Assembly (NCBI GenBank): GCA_031274925.1
Contig: JAISPL010000057.1
Location: 41,576-105,575, forward strand
Direction of reading: 5' to 3'
Origin: Syntrophobacterales bacterium
GTDB taxonomy: Bacteria; Desulfobacterota; Syntrophorhabdia; Syntrophorhabdales; Syntrophorhabdaceae
DNA: 64,000 bases
Part shown: one piece after another, positions 18,897 to 27,359 of the stretch
Layout: every line of letters starts with the position of its first letter
Position numbering within the stretch: the stretch's first letter is position 1
Made by a program: the position numbers and the translations under genes
The notes under the pieces: generated by a model
Databases searched by the model: none
Told to the model about the DNA's origin: nothing
What the model saw: the letters and a program-made list of their open reading frames with translations, nothing else

Positions 18897-20025
18897 CGAG
18901 CGTTGCGAATGAGTTCATGATCGCTGCACCCATCCTTCCGCGAGATCGTCATCACGTACTTGATGTACCTTGAATTCCTTGTCTTGTAATCTGCGGCCAG
19001 AAACGTAATCCGCTGCTTCGGTTGGAGTGAGTTTATGATCTCTGAAAAGCTCTCCAAGCCTGCTACACTGACCGTTTATCTCAACAGCATATCGCCGAAA
19101 AGTTCTATGGTCAACCTACACCATGACTGCCCCCCCCAGCCCGTATTTTGCCCGCTTCTTTGGGCGTCCGAGCCTTACTTTAGCTCCCGCGCTGCTTGAC
19201 CGACGATGTCAGTACATTTTTGACAGACCCCCCCCGCAGGGCGCGAAGTTGCCGCAGTTGCGGCGCAGAAATACGCCGAAAAGAGTTGCCCGTTGCAGAT
19301 TGAATCTCCAAAGGTAAAATACAGCGAAGATTCAACAGCTTTCTTGACGGAAAAAACACGGCAGAATAGTATCTATTTCAAATACCGAAGTGTTGACATT
19401 TAGCAAGTTTTTGAGCCTGTACATCAGCATGGATGCTATGCTGTTATACCCCATTCGGGGAGGCTGAATGGTTTTATACACTACCGTCTTGAACGGGGTC
19501 TTGTGTATTCTAAGGGGAGTTTGTATGTCAGAAATGAAATACTCAAAAAACACTATCACAACCACGAAAGCCGGACAGACTGACCTTGTTGAAGTGTATC
19601 GACAAGGCCACATACGGGATTAAAGTCCATTTCCGCCTGACAAACAGGGAAACTATGATGATAAAGCCAAACATATGTTTCGGAATGAAGGTTGTCCAAA
19701 TGTAAATATTTTGGAAATTTGATTAAAAAGTTGGTGACATTTTGTTTCAGGATTGACTATGCGATCTTTGTTGCCTGAGGATGTTATCCCTGCGATCTTT
19801 GAGGGCCATGTTCTACAATAAAAACCATTCTACACGTCTTTTTTCCCGCATGACCAGTGTCTTAACGCCCGTAAATGGAAAATTCAACCCTTTTCCGCAC
19901 GGCACTGTATTTTCCCGTGAACTATAGAAAAGCTAATTTGCGGAGAGCCTCCGGCTCAGACGAAGCTCTCCACATTTTTACAAGATGTTTTATTTGTCGG
20001 ACGCTACGTGGGGGAGGAACCGATG
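18897..20025. other. 1.1-kb region without a supported gene
   Basis: Broken short frames in all readings. A minus-strand frame at 18851-19057 (with QRITFLAADYKTRNSRYIKYV) and a plus-strand piece near 19524-19620 look protein-like but match nothing I know. Two C8 runs (19130-19137, 19228-19235) stand out. A weak hairpin GGAGAGC/GCTCTCC (19942-19971) lies past the end of the Gly/Tyr-rich gene and could end its transcript. Probably eroded mobile or accessory DNA. Confidence 0.5.
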
Positions 20026-20790
20026 CTACTGGTTCTGCGGTACCCAGACCTTGTGCGAAGGAACCCACTTGCCATCGACCCATTGACCGTGGACCTCAAT
20101 CCACTGCCCCGGAGGGGCTTTTTCATCATTATAGCCCTGGCTTTCTCCGAAAGGCTCTCCCGATGTGCCGAAGGATGGGTTCAACGTCTGGGATTGGTCC
20201 AAATAGGTACCAGAAGGAGCTACCAGATCGTAATCTGGTTCCGTGCTCCCCAAGGCTATTCCCCCCGAATAAGCCCAGTCTCCATAATAGCCGTACGGCG
20301 CCCAGTAAGGATAATACGCTGGTCCCCACCACAATGGGCTGCTCCACCAGGGATAATAAGGCCGTTTAGCGGGATATCCCCACCAAAAGGAATTATAGCC
20401 ACGCCAATACGGCCGATAACCGTGCCCGTACCAATATCCATAACCTCGCCAATAACCCAAGTTATGCGAACGAGCGTTCCACCCGGGATTGTACGGACGG
20501 ATGCTTGGATGATACGGGCGATAAGCGGTTCCCGGCGTGTGGAACCCTGGATTGACTGCGCCGCGGCTCAAGCCGAAAGACCGGTTCGGAACCATTGGCG
20601 CGTGACTGCCACCGAAAAAGCTTCCCCGTGATCCGCCGAATCCATGGGATCCGCTGAATCCTCCATGACCTCCACCGCCATGACCTCCGAATCCTCCACG
20701 GCCTCCACCGCCTCTCGCGTCGCTCACGTAAGGAAAAATGAGGCATAAAGCCGCCGCTAAAACCAATCCGACAAAAACGTATCTCTTCAT
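20026..20790 (-). CDS. Secreted Gly/Tyr/Trp-rich low-complexity protein
   Basis: 254-aa protein with a clean signal peptide (cut after YVSDA). Residues 26-62 are almost pure Gly/His/Ser/Phe repeats (GGHGGGGHGGFSGSHGFGG). Residues 85-175 are rich in Tyr, Trp, Pro and Gly (YWRGYGYWYGHGYRPYWRGY). The C-terminus carries a distinct module, PPGQWIEVHGQWVDGKWVPS plus HKVWVP, seen in many secreted delta-proteobacterial proteins. No enzymatic motif. It may be an outer-surface or periplasmic matrix protein; function unknown. Monocistronic, surrounded by non-coding DNA. Confidence 0.8.
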   Translation of the reverse strand: MKRYVFVGLVLAAALCLIFPYVSDARGGGGRGGFGGHGGGGHGGFSGSHGFGGSRGSFFGGSHAPMVPNRSFGLSRGAVNPGFHTPGTAYRPYHPSIRPYNPGWNARSHNLGYWRGYGYWYGHGYRPYWRGYNSFWWGYPAKRPYYPWWSSPLWWGPAYYPYWAPYGYYGDWAYSGGIALGSTEPDYDLVAPSGTYLDQSQTLNPSFGTSGEPFGESQGYNDEKAPPGQWIEVHGQWVDGKWVPSHKVWVPQNQ

Positions 20791-21236
20791 TTATTTACCT
20801 CTAGGGCAGATGAACGCCGACTTCCATGTTTGATGCCCTAACAAAAAGTATAGCAAAATACGTGCCTTGCGGTCAAAAATGTGCAAAGATTTGGAATGGT
20901 TGAAGTTATCTTCCAAAACAGAGTGTCATCTTCTTGATTCTCGGACAATGAATGTCGAAACGGCAAGTTGGCGTCGACAGAATTGTCGACAGCTTCCATG
21001 CCGGGCTGTCTTGGTCTGTATCCCTCGCACTTGATCAGGCCGCACGGATATCCATTATTCATTCCTTTTTGATTATTGAGATGGGTCAGCCGGAGCAGGA
21101 GAGTTTCTTTGACTTGCCTGGCAAAGTCACCCATCGCCTAAAATTCGACAGGCCAGGCAAGTTTTCTTCCCTCTATGTTATCCATTCCATGCTTCTCACC
21201 AGCGACAAACGACTGTTTCTCAGGGATGCCTTTCGA
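20791..21236. other. Intergenic region with two inverted repeats
   Basis: No gene supported. GTCGACA-GAAT-TGTCGAC (20973-20990) is an operator-like or hairpin inverted repeat. CTTGCCTGGC (21113-21122) and GCCAGGCAAG (21152-21161) form a second, with a 29-base loop, about 75 bases past the prmA stop. Their roles are unknown. Confidence 0.5.
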
Positions 21237-22070
21237 TTATTCGCTATTCACTTCAAAAAGAAACCCCCTCCACGAATTTTTCTGTTCAATTCGAATCAGT
21301 TCCAGAGGCTTGAAGAGGGAGATGAGCTTCATACGATCGCGGCCCAATATGCCAGAGACGACGATTTTTGAGGCGGGCCTTGTGAAGGCCGTGACTATGG
21401 GAACATGGGCGGTAAAGGTTCTTATGTCGAGGTTCGCAAGCACCACATCGTATGATCCCCTGACATGGGTCAGGTCGGCGCAGACGAGTTCTATATCGCG
21501 GGCTTCATTGAGGGTCACGTTCTTCCGGGCATTGAGCACCGTGTCGAGATCGTTGTCCACTGCTACGACGGTCTTTGCGCCCAGAAGCGCCGCATAGAGG
21601 GAAAGTATTCCCGAGCCGCATCCAAGATCAAGAACAGTAGCGCCCTTGAAATCAAGAGACCTCATTATTTTGATCATGAGCCTCGTAGATTCATGCCTTC
21701 CTGTGCCAAACGCCATTCCAGGCTCAATAACAAGCGACGGACCGATTGGTTTCCTCTTGCTCCAAGGAGGGAGAATGGTAAGACCTTCAATCCTAATGGG
21801 GCGGAAATACTGTTTCGTGAGGGCGTTGTAATCTTTCAGCTCTTCCTGTTCCGTGTGAACTTCCAATACGGGAAGGTCCGAGTCCTTTAGGGCTCGCAGG
21901 AAGGCATCGCTGTCTTCCGGATAGAACCGCATTGTGATGACCTCATTCTTCTCTTCCATCCATACTCCCGAGTCTGAAAGGTGATAGAATGAGTCAGGCA
22001 ACAGTTCCTCGACGCCCTTCTCTACCAGTAATTCTATTCGTGTTCTGTACTGTGGGGTTCTATTTTTCAC
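21237..22070 (-). CDS. prmA: PrmA, ribosomal protein L11 methyltransferase
   Basis: 277-aa SAM-dependent enzyme that trimethylates L11. The N-terminal 100 residues form the substrate-recognition domain. The family signature IEPGMAFGTGRHESTRLMIK lies near residues 113-132, and SAM motif I is VLDLGCGSGILSLYAALLGA, followed by VVAVDNDLDTVLNARKNV. The NxxY-like motif is replaced by LANLDI (post-I NANI in most PrmA). The start is GTG. It lies 54 bases upstream of the next leftward gene's stop and may share its transcript. Confidence 0.87.
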   Translation of the reverse strand: MKNRTPQYRTRIELLVEKGVEELLPDSFYHLSDSGVWMEEKNEVITMRFYPEDSDAFLRALKDSDLPVLEVHTEQEELKDYNALTKQYFRPIRIEGLTILPPWSKRKPIGPSLVIEPGMAFGTGRHESTRLMIKIMRSLDFKGATVLDLGCGSGILSLYAALLGAKTVVAVDNDLDTVLNARKNVTLNEARDIELVCADLTHVRGSYDVVLANLDIRTFTAHVPIVTAFTRPASKIVVSGILGRDRMKLISLFKPLELIRIEQKNSWRGFLFEVNSE

Positions 22071-22124
22071 AAAACGAGGTACTCTCGAGAAGCAGATTTA
22101 TTATTCAGGCTACAGAGGATACTT

Positions 22125-22997
22125 CTAACCACGGGGGAATACGACCTTCCCCATTTTGTCGAGGTCATATCCTGTAAAGTCCCTAACATTTGGCAGAAGC
22201 GCGGACTGTTCACAGAACGCCAGAAATGCCTTTACGTGAGAGCTGTAATAGCGTTCTTTCGGGATTACTACATCGAATCTTTCCTTGAAAAGAAATACGA
22301 AATCAAGACCGAGCATGTGGGCCACATGCCTGATTCCGAACCCCACATCCGCAAGCCCCTTCAATACGCTAAGACCTACCTGAATATGGGTGTCGACTTC
22401 GGTCCCATAACCCTTTAGGCTCATGGGCTCTATTTTGGCCTCCCTTAGAAGAAAATCAAGAAGGAGCCGTGTCCCCGAACCTTGGTTCCTGTTCACGAAC
22501 CCTGCGCCTTTTATCGTGATATCCTGGAGGGATTTGATAACTTTGGGATTGCCCTTGGGGACCATCAAACCTTGCTCTCTAAGGAACAGTTGTATCACGA
22601 AATATTCGCTTCCGCCGAGATACTTTTCAAGATACGAGACGTCTTCTTCCTTTTTCGCGCTTTCCAGGATGTGCACGCACGACATAGTCGCCTTACTGTC
22701 CTGCAAAGCCTTAAGACCATTGATGCTGCCCACGGGGGCATAGAAAACGAGTCCTCCATGGAGACTATTATAGGCATCTATTATATTTCTTAGTAGAATG
22801 TCGTCACTTCCCGCGACAAAGAGCTGTTGTTCCCACTCAGTATTCCCAAGGATCCATTTGTCAATTAGCTCTCTAACAAATGCTATTTTCCCGCCTATTT
22901 TCATGGAAGGAACCTTGCCTTCCTGAACGAGCTTATAAATTTTCTTTTCGTTTATCTTGAGGTATCTCGAGAGGTCTCGAGCTGACATTATTTCCAT
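22125..22997 (-). CDS. HTH regulator with periplasmic-binding-protein-like sensor, likely tungstate/molybdate responsive
   Basis: 290-aa cytoplasmic regulator. Residues 1-50 are an excisionase-type helix-turn-helix (SARDLSRYLKINEKKIYKLV, EGKVPSMKIGGKIAFV). Residues 60-290 form a binding-protein-like domain related to TupA/ModA folds (VAGSDDILLRNIID, GSGTRLLLDFLLRE, KGLADVGFGIRHVA). No signal peptide. It is divergent from the tungstate transporter operon with a 223-base gap, suggesting that it senses the oxyanion and controls tup. The frame extends 17 codons upstream, but ATG 22997 begins the conserved HTH. ATG 22988 is also possible. Confidence 0.8.
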   Translation of the reverse strand: MEIMSARDLSRYLKINEKKIYKLVQEGKVPSMKIGGKIAFVRELIDKWILGNTEWEQQLFVAGSDDILLRNIIDAYNSLHGGLVFYAPVGSINGLKALQDSKATMSCVHILESAKKEEDVSYLEKYLGGSEYFVIQLFLREQGLMVPKGNPKVIKSLQDITIKGAGFVNRNQGSGTRLLLDFLLREAKIEPMSLKGYGTEVDTHIQVGLSVLKGLADVGFGIRHVAHMLGLDFVFLFKERFDVVIPKERYYSSHVKAFLAFCEQSALLPNVRDFTGYDLDKMGKVVFPRG

Positions 22998-23220
22998 AGA
23001 ATGATTATAAAATACAAAAGTCGCAAATTGCAATACAGTACCGTACAAATGTTGAATAAAAAATAATAGATTTCGATAGGTTCTGAAAAACTTAAGTTTT
23101 CAGCCAAAGCAGCGTAAAAGCGCCGATAGGAGATTTAAACAAAGCTTGCAATTATCAGTATTTTGGGATATTTTAATAAAAAATGAGGAAATAACATCTA
23201 TTAGGAGATAAATAAGGTTT
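22998..23220. promoter_or_regulatory. Divergent control region between the HTH-sensor gene and tup operon
   Basis: Contains a near-palindrome CTGAAAAACTTAAGTTTTCAG core at 23083-23103, a direct repeat CGATAGG at 23074-23080 and 23124-23130, and GTACcGTAC around 23039-23047. Any of these could bind the divergent regulator or fold in the tup leader. I could not match a molybdenum/tungsten cofactor riboswitch consensus. Confidence 0.4.
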
Positions 23221-24093
23221 ATGATAAAAATATATAGAAAACAAGGTCTAATAAGTTTGATATGGGTCATATTTGTCAGTATTGGGCTTATGGTTCCCTT
23301 CGCTCTAAGGGCTCAAGACCTCAGTCCTATCCTCTGGGCATGCACCATCGGCCCCATTGACGCAGGCATTGTGGACCTCCTGGAAGACCGGTTCGAACAA
23401 GAGTCGGGGATCAGGGTGCGCCATGTCGGGGCGGGGACAGGCGCTGCCCTTGATCTCGCACGAAAGGGAAATATCGATCTTGTTATGGTCCATGCGAAGG
23501 CTCTTGAAGAGAAATTCGTAAGCGACGGGTTTGGAACCGAAAGGATCGATCTCATGTACAATGACTTTGTGATCGTTGGACCTTCCGATGACCCGGCGGG
23601 TATCCGGGGAGAGGGCAGGGCGGTTGACGCCCTAAGGAAGATATCGGAGAAAAGAGCTCTGTTCGTGACACGGGGAGACAGATCTGGAACCCATGTGGCT
23701 GAGATGGAATTATGGGCCAAAGCGGGAATAACCCCCTTGGGGTCCTGGTATGTGGTCTATGAAAATGGTTTTGAAGGAAACGTATCCACTCTTCGCTATG
23801 CGGACCGGAGGGGCGCATACACGGTAATGGACCGCGCAACATTTCTTTCGATAAAGAATGAAGTTAGTCTCATGGTTCTTGTAGAGAAGGATGAAGCCTT
23901 GCTCAATTATATAAGCGTAATTCCCGTGGACCCTAAAAGAGTTAAGGGTGTGAATCATAAAGGGGCAATAGTCTTCATAGAGTGGCTTGTGTCTCCCGAT
24001 GGTGGGCAGAAAATCATCCGTGACTTTGGAAAAAATAAGTTCGGCAGTCCGCTTTTCTTCCCTAATTCGAAGCAGTGGCGGGAGCATCGGTGA
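23221..24093 (+). CDS. Divergent TupA-like oxyanion-binding protein
   Basis: 290-aa secreted binding protein with a signal peptide (cut near ALRAQD). It shares the whole TupA framework with the next gene: FVSDGFGTERIDLMYNDFVIVGPSDDP, TRGDRSGTHVAEMELW, and the ending FGKNKFGSPLFFPNS. The first ligand loop differs: the TTTSTQDSG of TupA is replaced by ACTIGPIDAG, removing the Thr/Ser cluster that contacts tungstate. It may bind another oxyanion, have altered affinity, or act as a sensor. First gene of the tup operon; ends 40 bases before the canonical copy. Confidence 0.85.
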   Translation: MIKIYRKQGLISLIWVIFVSIGLMVPFALRAQDLSPILWACTIGPIDAGIVDLLEDRFEQESGIRVRHVGAGTGAALDLARKGNIDLVMVHAKALEEKFVSDGFGTERIDLMYNDFVIVGPSDDPAGIRGEGRAVDALRKISEKRALFVTRGDRSGTHVAEMELWAKAGITPLGSWYVVYENGFEGNVSTLRYADRRGAYTVMDRATFLSIKNEVSLMVLVEKDEALLNYISVIPVDPKRVKGVNHKGAIVFIEWLVSPDGGQKIIRDFGKNKFGSPLFFPNSKQWREHR

Positions 24094-24133
24094 TCTTCAC
24101 TTTCTTGGAGCGAAAAAAATTAGGAGGTTATAC

Positions 24134-24988
24134 ATGAAACGAATTTCTGTAATCGTGGGGGTCTTGTTTGCAGTATGTGTCTTGGCAGTGGTTTTTGGGC
24201 CTTATGCCCATTCCGCAGACAAAAATGTTATTCTTGCAACTACCACGAGCACGCAAGATTCCGGTCTTCTCGACGTCATCATCCCGGCGTTTGAAAAGAA
24301 GACCGGTTATTTTGTAAAGACCATTGCCGTAGGTTCCGGTCAGGCAATGGCTATGGGGCAAAAAGGGGAGGCTGATGTACTTCTTGTTCATTCTCCCGAA
24401 GCGGAGAAGAAGTTTGTGGCCGACGGCTACGGGATCAACCGGCGGCTCGTGATGCACAACGATTTCATAATTGTCGGACCCGTGGACGACCCCGCGAAGA
24501 TCAGGGGCGTTAAATCGTCAGCGGAGGCAATGAAGAAAATAGCCGCGACAAAGAGCCTTTTCCTGTCAAGGGGTGACAACTCGGGGACCCATGCGAAAGA
24601 GCAGTCCTTATGGAAAGCAGCCTCTGTCAATTTTGAAGAGGAGAAATGGTATCAGCAGACAGGACTCGGCATGGGCCAGACCTTGAACGTAGCCTCCGAG
24701 AAACTTGGGTATTCTCTCGCGGACCGCGGTACCTTCCTGGCGCTGAAAAAGATCCTATCTCTTGACATACTGGTCCAGGGTGACCTTGGTCTTCTCAACA
24801 TCTATCATGTGATTGAAATAAATCCGGCAAAATTCTCCAAGGTTAATGCCCCCGGTGGTAAAGCCTTTGCCGATTTTATGGTTTCCAACGAGGCTCAGGG
24901 CATGATCAAGAGTTTCGGGATTGAAAAGTTCGGATCCCCACTATTCTTCCCTGACGCGGGCAGGAATGTTGATGATTTGGGGAAATAA
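24134..24988 (+). CDS. tupA: TupA, tungstate-binding protein
   Basis: 284-aa periplasmic binding protein of a high-affinity tungstate ABC importer. Signal peptide cut near AHSAD. The hallmark VILATTTSTQDSGLLD follows at about residues 33-48, then VGPVDDPAKIRG, SRGDNSGTHAKEQSLW and FGIEKFGSPLFFPD. The ATG at 24134 is fixed by TAGGAGG 6 bases upstream; the frame is open further back inside the preceding gene. It delivers tungstate to TupBC for tungsten enzymes such as aldehyde oxidoreductases or formate dehydrogenases (inference). Confidence 0.93.
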   Translation: MKRISVIVGVLFAVCVLAVVFGPYAHSADKNVILATTTSTQDSGLLDVIIPAFEKKTGYFVKTIAVGSGQAMAMGQKGEADVLLVHSPEAEKKFVADGYGINRRLVMHNDFIIVGPVDDPAKIRGVKSSAEAMKKIAATKSLFLSRGDNSGTHAKEQSLWKAASVNFEEEKWYQQTGLGMGQTLNVASEKLGYSLADRGTFLALKKILSLDILVQGDLGLLNIYHVIEINPAKFSKVNAPGGKAFADFMVSNEAQGMIKSFGIEKFGSPLFFPDAGRNVDDLGK

Positions 24989-24994
24989 AATATA

Positions 24995-25693
24995 GTGGAT
25001 CTGATATTTGAGGGCGCCCTCAAAGCGTTCTTACTGATCTTTACGCTCAACCCCGAGGTTCTGCGCATTACGCTTCTCTCTCTCAAGGTATCGGGGGTAG
25101 CCACGTTGATTAGTACGGTACTGGGCGTCTCGCTGGGGACGCTCATTGCCCTTTCCTCTTTCCCCGGAAAGCGCTTCGTGGTGAGCCTTATCAATACCGG
25201 TATGGGTCTGCCGCCTGTGGTGGTAGGACTCTTTGTGACCATATTTCTCTGGCGGAGCGGCCCTCTTGGATTCTTGGGGATGCTTTTTACTCCGTCTGCC
25301 ATGATCCTTGCCCAATCGGTCATCGCCACACCTATTGTCACGGGTATCACGGTGGCTGCTATACAGCAGCTTCCGAAGGGACTGAGACTTCAAATTCTGG
25401 CCTTGGGGGCGAGCAGACTGCAGATGATCTGGACCCTCATAAAAGAGGCCAGACTTTCGTTGTTGGCTGCGGTGATGGCGGGTTTCGGAGGAGTCATTTC
25501 TGAGATCGGCGCGTCGATTATGGTAGGTGGCAATATCAAGGGTTATTCCAGAGTCCTCACCACCGCCACCGTCATGGAGACAAGCAAGGGCAACTTTGAT
25601 GTGGCCATTGCGCTGAGCATCATACTTCTCATCCTGGTCTATGCGGTTAACCTCATATTGACCCATGTGCAGCAAAGGGAGAGGGCCAGATGA
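24995..25693 (+). CDS. tupB: TupB, tungstate ABC transporter permease
   Basis: 232-aa inner-membrane permease with five or six hydrophobic helices. The N-terminal ITLLSLKVSGVATLISTVLG and GLPPVVVGLFVTIFLWRSGPLG are typical of TupB/ModB. The EAA loop is EARLSLLAAVMAGFGGVISE near residues 150-169, followed by IGASIMVGGNIKGYSRVLT. The start is GTG, 6 bases after the tupA stop, with only a weak GGGGA site, so translation is probably coupled to tupA. Confidence 0.92.
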   Translation: MDLIFEGALKAFLLIFTLNPEVLRITLLSLKVSGVATLISTVLGVSLGTLIALSSFPGKRFVVSLINTGMGLPPVVVGLFVTIFLWRSGPLGFLGMLFTPSAMILAQSVIATPIVTGITVAAIQQLPKGLRLQILALGASRLQMIWTLIKEARLSLLAAVMAGFGGVISEIGASIMVGGNIKGYSRVLTTATVMETSKGNFDVAIALSIILLILVYAVNLILTHVQQRERAR

Positions 25694-25751
25694 GAGCGTG
25701 CGGGATAACGGGATAAGATCCGGATTGATTAAGACACTGGATACGTAGAAA

Positions 25752-26849
25752 ATGGGCAATAGGGAAATCATACTGGATGCGAGAGGCCTGCATGTGGAGA
25801 GAGCAGGCTTGACCGTACTTGACGTCCCGTCCCTTCAGGTATTCAGCGGAGAGGTTCTTACATTCATCGGGCCGAACGGTGCAGGGAAATCGACTTTACT
25901 CATGGCTCTTTGTGCCTTGCAGAGGCCCAGAGAAGGATCAATCTTCTTCAGAGGCGCCGAGGTAGACCGGGAACTCTCCTTTGCCGCATACAGGAAACAG
26001 GTGACCATGGTTTTTCAGGAACCGCTCCTCTTCAATACCACTGTGTTCAGAAACGTGGTGGCAGGGCTCAGGTTTCGCGGCGTGAAAGGACGGGAAGCCG
26101 ATAAGGCAGCGACCGACGCCCTCGACCTCTTCGGCATCGGCCACCTAAAGGATCGGTCGGCAAAGAAGATATCCGGCGGAGAGGCCCAGAGGGTAAGTCT
26201 CGCAAGGGCTTTCGCCATAAGACCTGACATACTGGCCCTTGATGAGCCCTTTTCCGCTCTTGACCCTCCTACACGGGAGGCACTGGTGGAAGACCTCAAG
26301 GCTGTCCTTCGCCAGTCCGGAACCACGGCCCTCTGTGTCACCCATGACCGCACGGAAGCCCTTCAGCTCTCTCGCAGGATTGCTGTAATGAACAGGGGGC
26401 GTATCGTCCAGATAGACTCCCCGGAGAATGTGATGAACCACCCGGTGGACCCATTTGTAGCAACTTTTGTGGGGGTTGAGACGATTCTCCCGGGCACCGT
26501 GCTGACCAGAGAGGAAGGCGTATTCACGGCTGCGGTGGGAGACCGGCGCATTGAGGCCATCGGCGAAGTTACTACAGGGGAAAAAGTCTTCCTTTTCGTC
26601 CGGCCCGAGGATGTGACCATCAGAACCGATTCCTCCGGGGCGCCGACGAGTGCGCGCAACACTTTCCCCGGGACTATAGAAAAAATAATCGCCTTCGGAC
26701 CTTACCAGAAGGTCTCCATGGACTGCGGATTTCCCGTTACCGCATATATAACCAAGAGTTCCATTGAGGGGCTGAAACTTAAGGAAGGCTCCTCCGTTCT
26801 GACATCGTTCAAGGCAACGGCGGTGCATGTGGTAAAAACCAGCAGATAG
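25752..26849 (+). CDS. tupC: TupC, tungstate ABC transporter ATPase
   Basis: 365-aa ABC ATPase powering TupAB. Walker A GPNGAGKSTLL (about residues 38-48), Q loop FQEPLLF, signature ISGGEAQRVSLARA, Walker B ILALDEPFSALD, H loop CVTHD. The last 120 residues form a TOBE/Mop-like domain (LFVRPEDVTI, then NTFPGTIEKI) that in ModC-type proteins binds oxyanions for regulation. It closes the operon, 58 bases after tupB. Confidence 0.93.
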   Translation: MGNREIILDARGLHVERAGLTVLDVPSLQVFSGEVLTFIGPNGAGKSTLLMALCALQRPREGSIFFRGAEVDRELSFAAYRKQVTMVFQEPLLFNTTVFRNVVAGLRFRGVKGREADKAATDALDLFGIGHLKDRSAKKISGGEAQRVSLARAFAIRPDILALDEPFSALDPPTREALVEDLKAVLRQSGTTALCVTHDRTEALQLSRRIAVMNRGRIVQIDSPENVMNHPVDPFVATFVGVETILPGTVLTREEGVFTAAVGDRRIEAIGEVTTGEKVFLFVRPEDVTIRTDSSGAPTSARNTFPGTIEKIIAFGPYQKVSMDCGFPVTAYITKSSIEGLKLKEGSSVLTSFKATAVHVVKTSR

Positions 26850-26893
26850 CGAAAGGCGGCGATCGCACCATACCCCTATCTTTGCATCTGAAT

Positions 26894-26920
26894 GGAAGAG
26901 GGAGGCCTCTTCCCTCTTCC
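26894..26920. terminator. Hairpin between convergent tupC and the Lpp-like gene
   Basis: Perfect stem GGAAGAGGGA / TCCCTCTTCC with a 7-base loop, sitting 45 bases after tupC and 12 bases past the lipoprotein stop. No clean T run follows on either strand, so terminator function is tentative; it could serve both directions. Confidence 0.45.
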
Positions 26921-26932
26921 TTAAATCAGGTT

Positions 26933-27208
26933 TTACTTCCTCATTGATTTGTGGAACGCATTGTCAGCCCGCTTCGCCTTTTCGTCTGCGATCCTTTCTC
27001 TTTCCGCCGCCCTCTGTTCAGCTTCATCCGCCTTTTTCACAGCTTGGTCGGCCGCAAGTTTGGCATCCTGGGCATCCATCGCCGCCTGATCGGCTTTCGC
27101 ACGATTCTGCATTTCCAGGGCTTCCAGTCTCTCAAGGTCGCCCCTTGTCGCGCAACCTACCATGGCAACAGCGAGAATCATCAGCATCATTATTAACCCT
27201 TTCTTCAT
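26933..27208 (-). CDS. Lpp/OprI-like alanine-zipper outer-membrane lipoprotein
   Basis: 91-aa lipoprotein. Signal and lipobox are MLMILAVAMVGC, with Cys19 as lipidation site. The mature part is a single Ala-rich coiled coil with heptads (KADQAAMDAQDAKLAADQAV, KKADEAEQRAAERERIADEK) ending in HKSMRK. The terminal Arg-Lys equals the end of Braun lipoprotein and OprI, where the Lys side chain is linked to peptidoglycan by an L,D-transpeptidase. Its immediate upstream neighbour encodes such an enzyme. Likely an outer-membrane to peptidoglycan tether (inference). Confidence 0.85.
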   Translation of the reverse strand: MKKGLIMMLMILAVAMVGCATRGDLERLEALEMQNRAKADQAAMDAQDAKLAADQAVKKADEAEQRAAERERIADEKAKRADNAFHKSMRK

Positions 27209-27359
27209 TCAATAACCTCCTTATAATTCAGTTTGGCCGGATAGCCATATCACATCAAGCAATTCACGTGCCATGTTACGATACGTGTGAATATGGGAGG
27301 ATACGAAGGCTGTTTTGAAGGAATTTTACTGCGATCAAGAAAGATGAGATGAAGGGAAT

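Noticed and set aside
18851..19057. Minus-strand 68-codon frame as a real gene
   Set aside because: It overlaps the end of the MFS pseudogene, lacks a ribosome site and has no known relative; left as part of the gene-poor region.
20952..21371. 139-codon open frame on the plus strand
   Set aside because: It runs antisense into prmA, has no ribosome site, and its composition does not look like protein.
23041..23220. Molybdenum/tungsten cofactor or c-di-GMP riboswitch before tup
   Set aside because: A hairpin and an AAAGC segment are present, but the conserved cores of these classes cannot be matched.
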